Source: Shinella lacus (GTDB taxonomy: Bacteria > Pseudomonadota > Alphaproteobacteria > Rhizobiales > Rhizobiaceae). From it: 64,000 nucleotides of DNA. A program made the translations under genes and the position numbers. The stretch covers positions 62,001 through 126,000 of the forward strand of contig NZ_WHSB02000012.1 of the NCBI RefSeq assembly GCF_010994755.1. The letters run 5' to 3'. The notes under the pieces are model-generated. The model did not search any database. It was not told where the DNA came from and saw only the letters and a list, made by a program, of their open reading frames with translations. Shown piece after piece: positions 9,200 through 17,826 of this stretch. Numbering within the stretch: the first letter of the stretch is position 1; each line of letters starts with the position of its first letter.

Positions 9200-10146
9200 T
9201 GACTATCAGCGCCGACAGCCCTATCGTACTTCAGGACAAGGATCCGCAGGCTCTACTTGTCAGTCGCGCAAGGCGAAACGACCTTGTCTTTGCCAGCATG
9301 GGCCTAGTCATCCTGTTCGTGGTGATGGCATTTTTGATCGCGCTCATCGCCGATCTCTTTTATGATGGCCTTGGACGCATCGACTACGCCTTCCTGACGG
9401 AGTTTCCGTCGCGGCGCCCGGCAAGCGCAGGCATTCTTTCGGCTTGGGTCGGGACATGCCTCGTCATGTTCGTCACGGCGCTACTGGCAATTCCGCTCGG
9501 TGTGGGTGCGGGCCTCTATCTGGAAGAGTACGCCAGGAAGAACTGGCTGACTGACGTCATCGAGATCAACGTCACGAATCTCGCCGGCGTGCCGTCGATT
9601 ATCTACGGTTTGCTCGCACTTGGCTTCTTCGTCTATCTCGCGGATCTCGGCCGTACGGTGCTTGTCGCCGGTATGGTGCTGGCATTGCTGATCCTCCCGA
9701 TCGTCATCGTTGCAACGAGAGAAGCCATCCGGGCGATACCGCAGACAATCCGCGAAGGTGCCTTCGGCCTCGGGGCCGACAAATGGCAGACGATGTGGCA
9801 CTACATTCTACCGGCTGCAAGACCTGGGATTCTAACTGGTGCAATCGTCGGATTGTCTCGCGCTATCGGGGAAACCGCACCGATCATAACGATCGGCGCC
9901 CTTACATTTATCGCCTTCCTGCCGCCTTCTCCCGTCGGCGCAAGCTTTCCCTTCATCAACTTTGACTGGCTCAATGCGCCATTCACCGTGATGCCCATCC
10001 AGATGTTCAATTGGATATCGCGGCCGCAGGCAGCGTTCCACGTCAACGCGGCGGCCACTGGCGTGGTGCTCATGTTCATGACGCTTGGCATGAATGCCAT
10101 CGCCATCTGGATACGCTTCCGGCTTCGACGCAAGCTCGGCCTTTAA
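9199..10146 (+). CDS. pstA: Phosphate ABC transporter permease PstA
   Basis: Second permease of the Pst system, 315 residues, with several hydrophobic segments and the EAA loop [26 protein letters not shown]. The start codon shares its A with the pstC stop codon. It pairs with PstC as the membrane channel. Confidence 0.94.
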   Translation: MTISADSPIVLQDKDPQALLVSRARRNDLVFASMGLVILFVVMAFLIALIADLFYDGLGRIDYAFLTEFPSRRPASAGILSAWVGTCLVMFVTALLAIPLGVGAGLYLEEYARKNWLTDVIEINVTNLAGVPSIIYGLLALGFFVYLADLGRTVLVAGMVLALLILPIVIVATREAIRAIPQTIREGAFGLGADKWQTMWHYILPAARPGILTGAIVGLSRAIGETAPIITIGALTFIAFLPPSPVGASFPFINFDWLNAPFTVMPIQMFNWISRPQAAFHVNAAATGVVLMFMTLGMNAIAIWIRFRLRRKLGL

Positions 10147-10163
10147 CTGAGATCGGACAAAAA

Positions 10164-11006
10164 ATGAACGATACAACCACTGCCGTGAGGCCTGCGAAAG
10201 CGGGACTGCAATCCAGCTCCAAGCGCAACATATTGATCCATCCAGAACGACTGCGCGCTGAGGTGAGGGATCTGGATTTCTGGTACGGGGACTTTCACGC
10301 TCTAAAGAAGGTTAACCTTCCGATCGCCGACAAGCAGGTGACCGCCTTGATCGGGCCGTCCGGTTGCGGCAAGAGCACATTGCTGCGATCGTTCAATCGC
10401 ATGCACGATCTTTATCCGGGCAACCGGTATGAAGGTGCGATCGAACTGCTGCCAGAAAAACAAAATCTGGTCTCGACCGGAATCGATCCGATCCTGATCC
10501 GGTTGCGCATCGGGATGGTTTTCCAGAAACCGAACCCCTTTCCAAAGTCAATTTACGAGAACGTGGCGGCGGGTCTGCGGGTTCGCGGTATCGCAAAGAA
10601 AGCCCTGCTTGATGAGCGGGTTGAGCAGGCTCTCCAGGGTGCCGCTCTCTGGAATGAAGTAAAGGACCGCCTCCATCAATCGGCTTATGGTCTGTCCGGC
10701 GGTCAGCAGCAGCGTCTGTGCATCGCTCGTACGCTTGCCCCCAACCCAGAGATCATTCTCTTCGACGAACCGACATCGGCCCTTGACCCGATCGCCACCG
10801 CAAAAATCGAGGAGCTTATCGCTGAATTGCGAGACCAGTACACGATCGTCATCGTCACGCACAACATGCAGCAGGCAGCGCGGATATCGACATACACCGC
10901 CTACATGCACCTCGGCGAGATGACCGAGTACAACGCGACGAATGAGTTCTTCACAAATCCGCAGAATGAGAAAACGCAGCAGTACATCACCGGACGCTTC
11001 GGTTGA
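10164..11006 (+). CDS. pstB: Phosphate ABC transporter ATP-binding protein PstB
   Basis: ATPase of the Pst system, 280 residues from the ATG at 10164. It shows Walker [10 protein letters not shown], the Q-loop VFQKPNPFP typical of PstB, signature LSGGQQQR, Walker [14 protein letters not shown] and the switch histidine in VTHNMQQA. The N-terminal 35 residues are an extension ahead of the core. It sits 17 bp after pstA and 9 bp before phoU. Confidence 0.95.
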   Translation: MNDTTTAVRPAKAGLQSSSKRNILIHPERLRAEVRDLDFWYGDFHALKKVNLPIADKQVTALIGPSGCGKSTLLRSFNRMHDLYPGNRYEGAIELLPEKQNLVSTGIDPILIRLRIGMVFQKPNPFPKSIYENVAAGLRVRGIAKKALLDERVEQALQGAALWNEVKDRLHQSAYGLSGGQQQRLCIARTLAPNPEIILFDEPTSALDPIATAKIEELIAELRDQYTIVIVTHNMQQAARISTYTAYMHLGEMTEYNATNEFFTNPQNEKTQQYITGRFG

Positions 11007-11015
11007 GGGGGAAAC

Positions 11016-11717
11016 ATGACGATGGATCACACTATTCGAGCTTTCGACGAAGAACTACAGGACCTGACCGGACAAGTATCCGATATGGGGCGAATTGCTG
11101 CCGCGCTCCTCGACAAGTCCGTCAATGCTCTCATCGGCAATGACAAGACACTGGCAGATGAGGTCGTAAGAGCCGACCTTCAACTCGATGCGATGCAGAG
11201 AACCGCCGAAACGGCGGCTGTGCAAATCATTGCTCGGCGCCAACCCGTCGCGAACGACCTGAGACGGATCGTCGGCGCGATGCGCATGGTATCAAACCTG
11301 GAGCGTGTAGGCGATCTCGCGAAGAACATCGCCAAGCGCGCAGCAATCATGGATGCCTCACTTAACAGGGGCGTTGTCTCTGCCGGGTTCAGCACACTAG
11401 CCGAAGCCGCCAAAATGCAGCTGGCTGGCGCGCTCGATGCTTTCCAGAACAACGACGCGAAGACGGCATCTCAAGTCCGCCTCCAGGACGAGCACATCGA
11501 TGTACTCTATAACGGCCTCTTTCGAGAACTCCTGACATACATGATGGAAGACCAGCGCTCGATCACATTGTGCGCTCACCTCCTTTTCTGCGCCAAGAAC
11601 CTCGAGCGGGTCGGAGATCATGCTACCAATCTCGCTGAGACCGTCGAGTACATCGTGACGGGCGATGATGTTTCGATTGATCGCCCTCGCGCCGAAACTG
11701 TTGTTGCGATGGAGTAG
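11016..11717 (+). CDS. phoU: Phosphate transport regulator PhoU
   Basis: PhoU, 233 residues, an all-helical protein with two repeats that each carry the metal-binding E/DxxxD pattern (NLERVGDLAKNIAKR and NLERVGDHATNLAE). It links Pst activity to the PhoR-PhoB system. The ATG at 11016 has GAGGGGGAAAC upstream. It closes the pst operon before the second regulator gene. Confidence 0.94.
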   Translation: MTMDHTIRAFDEELQDLTGQVSDMGRIAAALLDKSVNALIGNDKTLADEVVRADLQLDAMQRTAETAAVQIIARRQPVANDLRRIVGAMRMVSNLERVGDLAKNIAKRAAIMDASLNRGVVSAGFSTLAEAAKMQLAGALDAFQNNDAKTASQVRLQDEHIDVLYNGLFRELLTYMMEDQRSITLCAHLLFCAKNLERVGDHATNLAETVEYIVTGDDVSIDRPRAETVVAME

Positions 11718-11722
11718 GCTTC

Positions 11723-12385
11723 ATGCCGAGCGTCGTTATCGTACAGGAAGATATTGGCGTTGGCTCGATCCTGGAAGCAAGCTTCCGCGAGGAAGGTTAT
11801 ATCGCCGGGGTATGTGGACTGGCCGAGCAGTGTGAACGTATGGTCGCGGAGAGACAACCAGATCTGGTCGTCGTCGATTCGGTAAGCCGTGCGACCAATC
11901 TCCGTCAGTCGTTTATGAAAATGCGAGCCCATGTGCGAAGAAGGCAGTTGGCGATTATTGTCTTGGGCGGAGAGGCGCTGCCCAAGCCCCTTTTTGATGC
12001 CGGAGCCGACGATTACTTGCCGCGCCCCTTTTCCGTTCAGGAACTTCTGGCTCGCAGCAATGCGCTCCTTGAGCGTTCATGCTCGAAGACGACCAGGATC
12101 TTGAACCATCGCGAGATATCCCTGAACCTCGAAACGCACAGGGTTTCGCGTAAGGGACGGGAGATTCACCTTGGTCCGACGGAATATCGTCTCCTGCAGA
12201 CGATGCTGACAGAACCGTCTCGGCTCTTTTCGCGGCGCGAAATTCTCGAGATGGTATGGAACGACACGAGCCGGGACGAACGCATCGTTGATGTCAGCAT
12301 CAAAAGATTGCGGAAGTCCTTGAACATCGGAAGCAAGGGAGACGCAATCCGTACTGTGCGCGGCTGCGGCTACGGCCTGCAGTAA
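11723..12385 (+). CDS. PhoB-like regulator with degenerate receiver domain
   Basis: 220-residue OmpR/PhoB-type protein placed 5 bp after phoU, so in the pst transcript. The winged-helix domain is well kept (LGPTEYRLLQTML, IVDVSIKRLRKSLN, IRTVRGCGY) and close to PhoB. The receiver has eroded: Glu9/Asp10 and Asp52 remain, but the MLPG loop is replaced (VDSVSRATN), the conserved Thr is Gly82 and the conserved Lys is Arg101 (YLPRPFS). Lys and Thr are needed for normal phosphorylation switching, so this is probably a phosphorylation-independent or attenuated regulator acting on Pho-box-like sites. Its target is not known. Confidence 0.85.
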   Translation: MPSVVIVQEDIGVGSILEASFREEGYIAGVCGLAEQCERMVAERQPDLVVVDSVSRATNLRQSFMKMRAHVRRRQLAIIVLGGEALPKPLFDAGADDYLPRPFSVQELLARSNALLERSCSKTTRILNHREISLNLETHRVSRKGREIHLGPTEYRLLQTMLTEPSRLFSRREILEMVWNDTSRDERIVDVSIKRLRKSLNIGSKGDAIRTVRGCGYGLQ

Positions 12386-12391
12386 TAGCGA

Positions 12392-13213
12392 TCAGCGTGG
12401 ACTGTTTCCGATTGCCTTCAACTGCGTCTGAAGGGACATCCTGTCGATCGACTCAATCGGAAGTGCCGTGAAGACTGAGAGCCTGTTGGCGATAGCGTCT
12501 GCTGCCCGGCGAAAGGCGGCAAGCCTTTGCAGTTCAGTTCCCTCAGCAAGCGCAGGATCGTCGATAGCCCAGTGCGCTGTAAAAGGCTGACCGGGCCAGG
12601 AGGGGCATTGCTCCCCCGTCAGTGTGTCGCAAACGGTGAAGACGAAATCCATAGAGACACGGTTAAGACCCTTGAACTCGTCCCAGCTTTTGGGTTTTAG
12701 GTTCTCGACCGGACAGTCCATCTTCCGGAGTGTTGCGAGTGTCATTGGATGCACCGCATTTGCGGGAAGATTTCCCGCAGAGAACGCCGCAAACCGCATT
12801 GGCGCCATCTTGCGTAGAATGGCCTCCGCCATGATCGATCTGGCAGAATTTGCGCGGCATAGGAAAAGCACATTAAATATTCTTGGGACCTGTTGGTCTG
12901 GCTCGATTCTCGTCAAAGAGGTTCTGCCAGCCAACGGGGTGAAGTCAGTCGCCAAAAACTCGACAAGCCTCCAGACAAGTTCGGTATTCGGCCGATAAAT
13001 TATCGTGGTGCCAACGCGTTGGGTTTGGACCAGTCCGGCGCGCTTCAACACGTTAAGATGAGACGACATCGTATTTTGAGGTATGTCGAGCAGTCTTCCG
13101 ATGTCGCCTGAGGGCAATCCCTCCGGCGAATGATCCAGAAGAAGACGCAGTGCATCAAGTCGGGTGGTTTGCGCGATGGCTGCAAACGCCTCTACGATAG
13201 CTGATTTTTCCAT
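12392..13213 (-). CDS. ArsR-ArsC fusion: arsenic repressor joined to arsenate reductase
   Basis: 273-residue two-domain protein. Residues 1-95 are an ArsR-type winged helix (LPSGDIGRLLDIPQNTMSSHLNVLKRAGLV). Residues 110-265 are a thioredoxin-coupled arsenate reductase of the low-molecular-weight phosphatase fold, with CX5R loop CRANSAR (Cys119) and the two further redox cysteines Cys195 and Cys203. No cysteine pair of the classical ArsR metal site is seen in the ArsR part. It has no Shine-Dalgarno site, and the promoter places transcription start at the ATG. It is divergent from phnD. ArsR-ArsC fusions are known in some bacteria but uncommon. Confidence 0.9.
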   Translation of the reverse strand: MEKSAIVEAFAAIAQTTRLDALRLLLDHSPEGLPSGDIGRLLDIPQNTMSSHLNVLKRAGLVQTQRVGTTIIYRPNTELVWRLVEFLATDFTPLAGRTSLTRIEPDQQVPRIFNVLFLCRANSARSIMAEAILRKMAPMRFAAFSAGNLPANAVHPMTLATLRKMDCPVENLKPKSWDEFKGLNRVSMDFVFTVCDTLTGEQCPSWPGQPFTAHWAIDDPALAEGTELQRLAAFRRAADAIANRLSVFTALPIESIDRMSLQTQLKAIGNSPR

Positions 13214-13220
13214 AAGTCTG

Positions 13221-13249
13221 GATATATAGATTTTCGTTCAGTTGAGCAA
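13221..13249 (-). promoter_or_regulatory. Probable leaderless promoter of the arsR-arsC fusion
   Basis: On the minus strand TTGCTC (-35), 17 bp, TATATC (-10), then 7 bp to the ATG at 13213. This places the transcription start within a base of the start codon. The CTGGATATAT motif (13215-13231) covers the -10 and start region, so ArsR binding would block RNA polymerase. Confidence 0.6.
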
Positions 13250-13283
13250 GTTGCGTTCCCTTGGCGGGCGCCAATAAATCCGT

Positions 13284-13295
13284 ATTTCTGGAAAT
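13284..13295. promoter_or_regulatory. ArsR-type dyad upstream of phnD
   Basis: ATTTCTGGAAAT is an inverted repeat (ATTTC / GAAAT) sharing the CTGGA core with the motifs at the arsR start codons. It lies 9 bp upstream of the phnD Pho box, so arsenic and phosphate regulators could act together. Confidence 0.45.
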
Positions 13296-13303
13296 GTGCA
13301 GTT

Positions 13304-13321
13304 CTGTCATATTTCTGTAGC
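13304..13321 (+). promoter_or_regulatory. Pho box of phnD
   Basis: CTGTCAT ATTT CTGTAGC has the 7-4-7 Pho box layout with a perfect first arm. It lies about 50 bp upstream of the phnD start. It indicates PhoB control of the phnDCEE genes, as known for phoCDET of Sinorhizobium. Confidence 0.75.
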
Positions 13322-13369
13322 GCAAGTGCCGAATAAGCGGGTGTCTGTTTTGGATCGATGGAGAACCTG

Positions 13370-14323
13370 ATGAAAAAGCTCGTGGCCGCACTGGCGATAT
13401 CCGTAGCATTTGCAATGCCTGCCCAGGCGGATTTCAAACTCGACGCTCGTTACGCGGACGCCGACGGCGATATGGTCGCCGACATTCCGACCGATGCCAG
13501 CCAGCTTGTGGACCCGGATACGCTGGTATTCGCCTACACCCCGGTCGAAGACCCGGCCGTTTACGCCGATGTCTGGAAAGGCTTCCTCGATCACCTCGCG
13601 GAAAAGACAGGCAAGAAGGTTCAGTTCTTCCCGGTTCAGGAAAATGCGGCTCAGATCGAAGCCATGCGCGCCGGTCGCCTGCACGTTTCCGGCTTCAATA
13701 CTGGCTCGAATCCGATCGCTGTCGCCTGCGCCGGGTTCCGGCCGTTCGCGATGATGGCTTCGAAGGACGGCGCCTTCGGCTATGAAATGGAGATCATCAC
13801 CTATCCAGGCTCTGGGGTTGAGAAGATCGAAGACGTGAAGGGCAAGAAACTGGCCTTCACCGCTGAGACGTCCAATTCTGGTTTCAAGGCACCCTCGGCA
13901 TTGTTGAAGTCCGAGTACAAGCTCGAGGCAGGTAAGGATTTTGAGCCGGTGTTCTCCGGCAAGCACGACAATTCGGTCCTCGGCGTCGCCAACAAGGACT
14001 ACCCGGCTGCGGCTGTCGCCAATTCCGTCATGAAGCGCATGATCGCCCGTGATGTCGTCAAGGCAGACCATATTGTCTCAATCTTCAAGTCGCAGACGTT
14101 TCCGACCACGGGTTATGGCGTGGCCCACAATCTGACCCCGGAACTGCAGGAAAAGATCAAGGATGCCTTCTTCTCCTATGACTGGGAAGGTTCGGCGCTC
14201 TTGAAGGAGTTCCAGACCTCGGAGCCGCCGCAGGAAAGCTTCATTCCGATCTCCTTCAAGGAAAACTGGTCTGTCGTTCGTCAGATCGATGAAGCCAACG
14301 GCGTCACCTACGAGTGCAAATAA
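13370..14323 (+). CDS. phnD: PhnD/PhoD-type phosphate/phosphonate substrate-binding protein
   Basis: Periplasmic binding protein of the PhnD family, 317 residues from the ATG at 13370, which has TGGAG eight bases upstream (an in-frame ATG at 13358 is less well placed). It has a signal peptide ending AMPAQA. PhnD-type motifs include FAYTPVEDPAVYADVW near the start and SGFNTGSNP. No C-P lyase genes are present, so the system is more likely a phosphate (PhoCDET-like) or oxyanion importer than a phosphonate degradation system. Divergent from the arsR-arsC fusion and preceded by a Pho box. Confidence 0.9.
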   Translation: MKKLVAALAISVAFAMPAQADFKLDARYADADGDMVADIPTDASQLVDPDTLVFAYTPVEDPAVYADVWKGFLDHLAEKTGKKVQFFPVQENAAQIEAMRAGRLHVSGFNTGSNPIAVACAGFRPFAMMASKDGAFGYEMEIITYPGSGVEKIEDVKGKKLAFTAETSNSGFKAPSALLKSEYKLEAGKDFEPVFSGKHDNSVLGVANKDYPAAAVANSVMKRMIARDVVKADHIVSIFKSQTFPTTGYGVAHNLTPELQEKIKDAFFSYDWEGSALLKEFQTSEPPQESFIPISFKENWSVVRQIDEANGVTYECK

Positions 14324-14340
14324 GCACGTTTGACCAATAG

Positions 14341-14368
14341 GCGCCGGGTCGTATTCGCGACCCGGCGC
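14341..14368 (+). other. phnD-phnC intercistronic hairpin
   Basis: A perfect 11-bp stem (GCGCCGGGTCG / CGACCCGGCGC) with a TATTCG loop and no T-run, sitting after the binding-protein gene just as the hairpin after pstS does. It probably sets the excess of binding protein over the membrane parts. Confidence 0.7.
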
Positions 14369-14397
14369 TTACTCATGTGTGAAGGCGGGGAACGATC

Positions 14398-15237
14398 ATG
14401 CTCAGGATTACGGGGCTCACGAAAACCTACAAAACAGGTGACAAGGCGCTGAACGGGATTAACTTGCAGATTCCTGCCGGCCAGGTCGTGGGGCTGATCG
14501 GTCCCTCAGGCGCCGGTAAGTCAAGCCTCATCCGCTGCGTGAACCGTCTTATCGAACCAACGGCCGGCAAAATCTTTCTTGGCGAACGCGATGTTACCGC
14601 GTTGTCGCGGTCTGATCTCAGGGTCGCTCGCCGTCGTATTGGCATGATCTTCCAGGAATATGCTCTGGTTGAGCGGCTGACCGTGATGGAAAACGTGCTC
14701 TCCGGTCGGCTCGGCTATGTGCCCTTCTGGCGCAGCTTTTTACGTCGCTACCCCGCCGACTACGTACAGAACGCATTTGCGCTTCTGGATCGCGTTGGTT
14801 TGACGGCTCACGCCGACAAGCGCGCCGATGCTCTTTCAGGCGGTCAGCGTCAGCGCGTCGGGATTGCACGAGCGTTGGAGCAAGACCCCGAGCTGCTTCT
14901 TGTCGATGAGCCGACAGCTTCGCTTGACCCCAAGACCTCACGGCAGATCATGCGGCTGATCGTCGAGATTTGCCGGGAGCGCAATTTGCCGGCCGTCATC
15001 AACATACACGACGTTCTGCTGGCCCAGGCGTTCGTGCAACGGATCGTCGGCCTGCGCGCCGGTGAAGTGGTCTTCGACGGCACGCCTGATCAACTCGACA
15101 CAGCTGCACTCACCCGCATCTACGGCGAAGAGGACTGGGTTGCCATGCAAATGCAAGCTCAGGATGACGCCGAAGACGAGCGTCTGGCCTTGGTTGAACG
15201 CGAACGGGCGGAAGAGCGCATGGCGGGAGCCTTCTGA
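14398..15237 (+). CDS. phnC: PhnC/PhoC-type ABC transporter ATP-binding protein
   Basis: ATPase of 279 residues with Walker [11 protein letters not shown]-loop [23 protein letters not shown] typical of PhnC (core shown only in part: [11 protein letters not shown]), signature LSGGQRQR and Walker [13 protein letters not shown]. Its TGA overlaps the next ATG (TGATG). It energises the transporter with PhnD and the two PhnE permeases. Confidence 0.93.
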   Translation: MLRITGLTKTYKTGDKALNGINLQIPAGQVVGLIGPSGAGKSSLIRCVNRLIEPTAGKIFLGERDVTALSRSDLRVARRRIGMIFQEYALVERLTVMENVLSGRLGYVPFWRSFLRRYPADYVQNAFALLDRVGLTAHADKRADALSGGQRQRVGIARALEQDPELLLVDEPTASLDPKTSRQIMRLIVEICRERNLPAVINIHDVLLAQAFVQRIVGLRAGEVVFDGTPDQLDTAALTRIYGEEDWVAMQMQAQDDAEDERLALVERERAEERMAGAF

Positions 15238-16052
15238 TGGCCGAGGTCGTTTCGACGCGCTATCCGGCAAGGTGGCGGCGACCTCCAATGTTCCTCAAAT
15301 CCAAGGCTATGCGTTGGTTGGTCTATGGTGGTTTGCTGATTTACGTCGTTGCTGCCGTGGCAACCATCGACGTAAACTGGGCCCGTGCCTACGAAGGTCT
15401 CGAGCGCGGCTGGCGTTTCCTCCAAGGTTTTCTGGTCCCGGATTTCTCCACGCGCTGGCGCGACATCGCACAGGGACTTGAAGAGAGCCTGACGATGACT
15501 GTGACCTCCACAATTGCCGGGATTCTTGTTTCCATTCCGATTGGCATGGGAGGCGCACGTAATCTCGCGCCAGCGCCAGTCTACTACGCGTGTCGCTCGA
15601 TTATTGCTACTTCGCGCGCTTTCCAGGAAATCATCATCGCGATCCTGTTGGTCGCGATGTTCGGCTTCGGCCCCTTTGCCGGCTTCCTGACACTCACATT
15701 CGCGACGATCGGCTTCATCGCAAAGCTGCTTGCAGATGCTATCGAAGAAATCGATGAATGGCAGGTCGAGGCCATCCGTGCCACCGGGGCATCGTGGCTG
15801 CAACTCGTCAATTATGCAGTCCAACCGCAAGTGATGCCGAGACTTATCGGACTTTCGCTTTACCGGTTTGACATCAATTTTCGTGAATCCGCTGTCATCG
15901 GTATAGTTGGGGCAGGTGGTATTGGTGCAACGCTCAACACGTCGATCGATCGATACGAATACGATAGCGCGGGTGCCGTGCTGATCCTCATCATCGTCAT
16001 CGTCATGCTCGCCGAATTCGGCTCGAGCCTTATCCGCAAGCGGGTTCAATAA
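15237..16052 (+). CDS. phnE: PhnE-type permease 1
   Basis: Inner-membrane permease of 271 residues with a first membrane segment near residues 25-43 and the binding-protein-dependent permease loop DEWQVEAIRATGASWLQLVN. It begins at an ATG that overlaps the phnC stop and overlaps the ATG of the second permease by one base. The two permeases are paralogues, as in phoE/phoT of Sinorhizobium. Confidence 0.92.
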   Translation: MAEVVSTRYPARWRRPPMFLKSKAMRWLVYGGLLIYVVAAVATIDVNWARAYEGLERGWRFLQGFLVPDFSTRWRDIAQGLEESLTMTVTSTIAGILVSIPIGMGGARNLAPAPVYYACRSIIATSRAFQEIIIAILLVAMFGFGPFAGFLTLTFATIGFIAKLLADAIEEIDEWQVEAIRATGASWLQLVNYAVQPQVMPRLIGLSLYRFDINFRESAVIGIVGAGGIGATLNTSIDRYEYDSAGAVLILIIVIVMLAEFGSSLIRKRVQ

Positions 16053-16870
16053 TGCCAGTTTCACACTCTCTCGACGGCAACAACACATGGCGTAAGCTCA
16101 CACCAAGGCGCGAGCTAATCCAGTGGATCGGTTGGCTGATGCTCGTAGCATTTTTCGTGTTCTGCTGGCAGATCATGACAAAAGACACGATTTGGGCCTT
16201 CATCTACGATGCTCCCCGCCAAGGCGGCGACATTCTCAGCCGCGCCTTTCCGCCTCGTCTGTTCTATTTGAGCGAGCTTATTGCTCCTCTTTGGGACACG
16301 CTTAATATGGCAACGCTCGGAACGCTGGCCGGCACTTTGCTGGCCGTTCCGATCGCGTTTCTCGCTGCACGCAACACGACGCCGAGCCTGCTCGTGCTTC
16401 GGCCAATCGCGCTTTTTCTAATCGTCGCCTCACGCTCCATCAACTCGCTGATCTGGGCATTGCTTCTTGTCTCGATTCTCGGGCCTGGCCTGCTCGCAGG
16501 CATCATCGCGATCGCTTTGCGGTCGATAGGCTTCGTCGGCAAACTTCTTTATGAAACCATTGAGGAAATCGACCAGACGCAGGTTGAAGCCGTATCATCA
16601 ACCGGCGCAAGCCGCATGCAGGTGATCGACTACGCGATTGTGCCTCAAGTCCTGCCATCGTTCCTCGGGATTACCGTGTTTCGTTGGGATATCAACATTC
16701 GGGAATCAGCTATCCTTGGCCTGGTTGGCGCCGGCGGGCTCGGCCTCAAGCTTCAGTCCTCCCTCAACATGTTGGCGTGGCCCCAAGTGACGACGATCTT
16801 CATCATGATTCTCGCTACAGTAGTCCTGTCCGAATGGATTTCTGCCGCGGTACGGAAGGTGATTGTGTGA
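16052..16870 (+). CDS. phnE: PhnE-type permease 2
   Basis: Second PhnE permease, 272 residues, paralogous to the one before it. It has a membrane segment near residues 28-48 and the loop DQTQVEAVSSTGASRMQVID. The ATG shares its A with the previous stop (TAATG). Last gene of the transporter operon; the arsR promoter follows after about 110 bp. Confidence 0.92.
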   Translation: MPVSHSLDGNNTWRKLTPRRELIQWIGWLMLVAFFVFCWQIMTKDTIWAFIYDAPRQGGDILSRAFPPRLFYLSELIAPLWDTLNMATLGTLAGTLLAVPIAFLAARNTTPSLLVLRPIALFLIVASRSINSLIWALLLVSILGPGLLAGIIAIALRSIGFVGKLLYETIEEIDQTQVEAVSSTGASRMQVIDYAIVPQVLPSFLGITVFRWDINIRESAILGLVGAGGLGLKLQSSLNMLAWPQVTTIFIMILATVVLSEWISAAVRKVIV

Positions 16871-16980
16871 GCTTGGAATAAAGGTACTTCATGCGCGACG
16901 CGCGACCGGTCCAATCGGTGTGGCATAGCTTCGCTCCCGTCTTGATGAAACGGTAGGTAGGTTTTAGACCGACAAAACTG

Positions 16981-17018
16981 TTGACTTCGTCCACATTTCC
17001 AGTAATCTGGATATATGG
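16981..17018 (+). promoter_or_regulatory. Promoter and operator of arsR, probably leaderless
   Basis: TTGACT (16981-16986), 16 bp, TAATCT (17003-17008), then 6 bp to the ATG at 17015, which puts the transcription start on the start codon. An inverted repeat TTTCCAG TAAT CTGGATA spans 16996-17013 and covers the -10. No Shine-Dalgarno site precedes arsR. The CTGGATATAT core is shared with the site at 13215-13231. Confidence 0.65.
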
Positions 17019-17374
17019 AACAGGAACAGGCAATTCTCGCCCTTGCGGCGCTCGCGCAACCAACCCGTCTTGAGACTTTTCGATTGCTCGTACAACACGC
17101 GCCGGAAGGACTGCCGGCCGGCGATATAGCGCGTGCGCTTGTGGTGCCGCAAAATACCATGTCGGCGCATTTGAACATTCTGTCGCGGGCAGGGCTCGTG
17201 TCTTCGCAAAGGCATAGCAGGATCATCATGTATCGCGCCGAAATCGAACAGCTTCGTGACATGACGCTGTTCCTTTTGAAGGATTGCTGCGGCGGTTCGG
17301 CCGAATTGTGTGCTCCACTCATTGCCGAACTTACGCCTTGCTGTACTCCGGCCTCACAGGACAGTCTGGCATGA
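17015..17374 (+). CDS. arsR: ArsR family arsenic-responsive repressor
   Basis: 119-residue winged-helix repressor (LPAGDIARALVVPQNTMSAHLNILSRAGLV) with a C-terminal cysteine group: Cys-Cys in LKDCCGGSAELCAP and another Cys pair near the end (LTPCCTPA). The C-terminal cysteines fit the As(III) site of type 2/3 ArsR proteins. It heads the arsR-arsN2-arsC-acr3-arsC-arsH operon. The stop overlaps the start of the next gene (ATGA). The repressor probably acts on the operator lying over its own start codon. Confidence 0.93.
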   Translation: MEQEQAILALAALAQPTRLETFRLLVQHAPEGLPAGDIARALVVPQNTMSAHLNILSRAGLVSSQRHSRIIMYRAEIEQLRDMTLFLLKDCCGGSAELCAPLIAELTPCCTPASQDSLA

Positions 17375-17811
17375 GTGCGCTCAGTATCGAACGCGTGGAC
17401 GGGAGCGATCTCGATCTCAGACAAGCGCTTCTAAGTGCCGATTTGCCGACGGATGACACCGAAGACGAGGGACGCGCCTTTTTCAGGATCGTTTCCGATG
17501 ACGGCAAGGCAGTCGGTTTTGCGGGTCTCCAGGCATGTGAGGGTGACCAGCTTCTCAGGTCGGTTGTTGTTCTGCCTGGTCTGAGAGGAGAAGGTCTGGG
17601 CAGTGCGGCCGTCTCGGCGGTTCTGGCGACTGTCGAGGCGGGCAGTGATGTTTTTCTTGCGACCACAAACGCATCGTCTTTTTTCGCCCGCCTCGAGTTT
17701 ATCCAGGTTCAACGGGAAAATCTGCCGGCAGCAGTGCTCGCGACCCGGCAGCTTTCCTCTCTTTGCCCATCATCGGCGACCATCATGAAATTTATCCGAC
17801 CGCCGACTTAA
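17371..17811 (+). CDS. arsN2: ArsN2-type GNAT acetyltransferase
   Basis: 146-residue GNAT protein beginning MSALSIERVDGSDLDL. The acetyl-CoA motif A is seen as LLRSVVVLPGLRGEGLGSAAV, with the Q/RxxGxG/A type loop RGEGLGSA. Short acetyltransferases in this position of ars operons are called ArsN2; ArsN1 relatives acetylate and inactivate the arsenical antibiotic arsinothricin, while the ArsN2 substrate is not firmly known. It overlaps arsR by four bases. Confidence 0.8.
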   Translation: MSALSIERVDGSDLDLRQALLSADLPTDDTEDEGRAFFRIVSDDGKAVGFAGLQACEGDQLLRSVVVLPGLRGEGLGSAAVSAVLATVEAGSDVFLATTNASSFFARLEFIQVQRENLPAAVLATRQLSSLCPSSATIMKFIRPPT

Positions 17812-17826
17812 CCACGGATCACAGAT

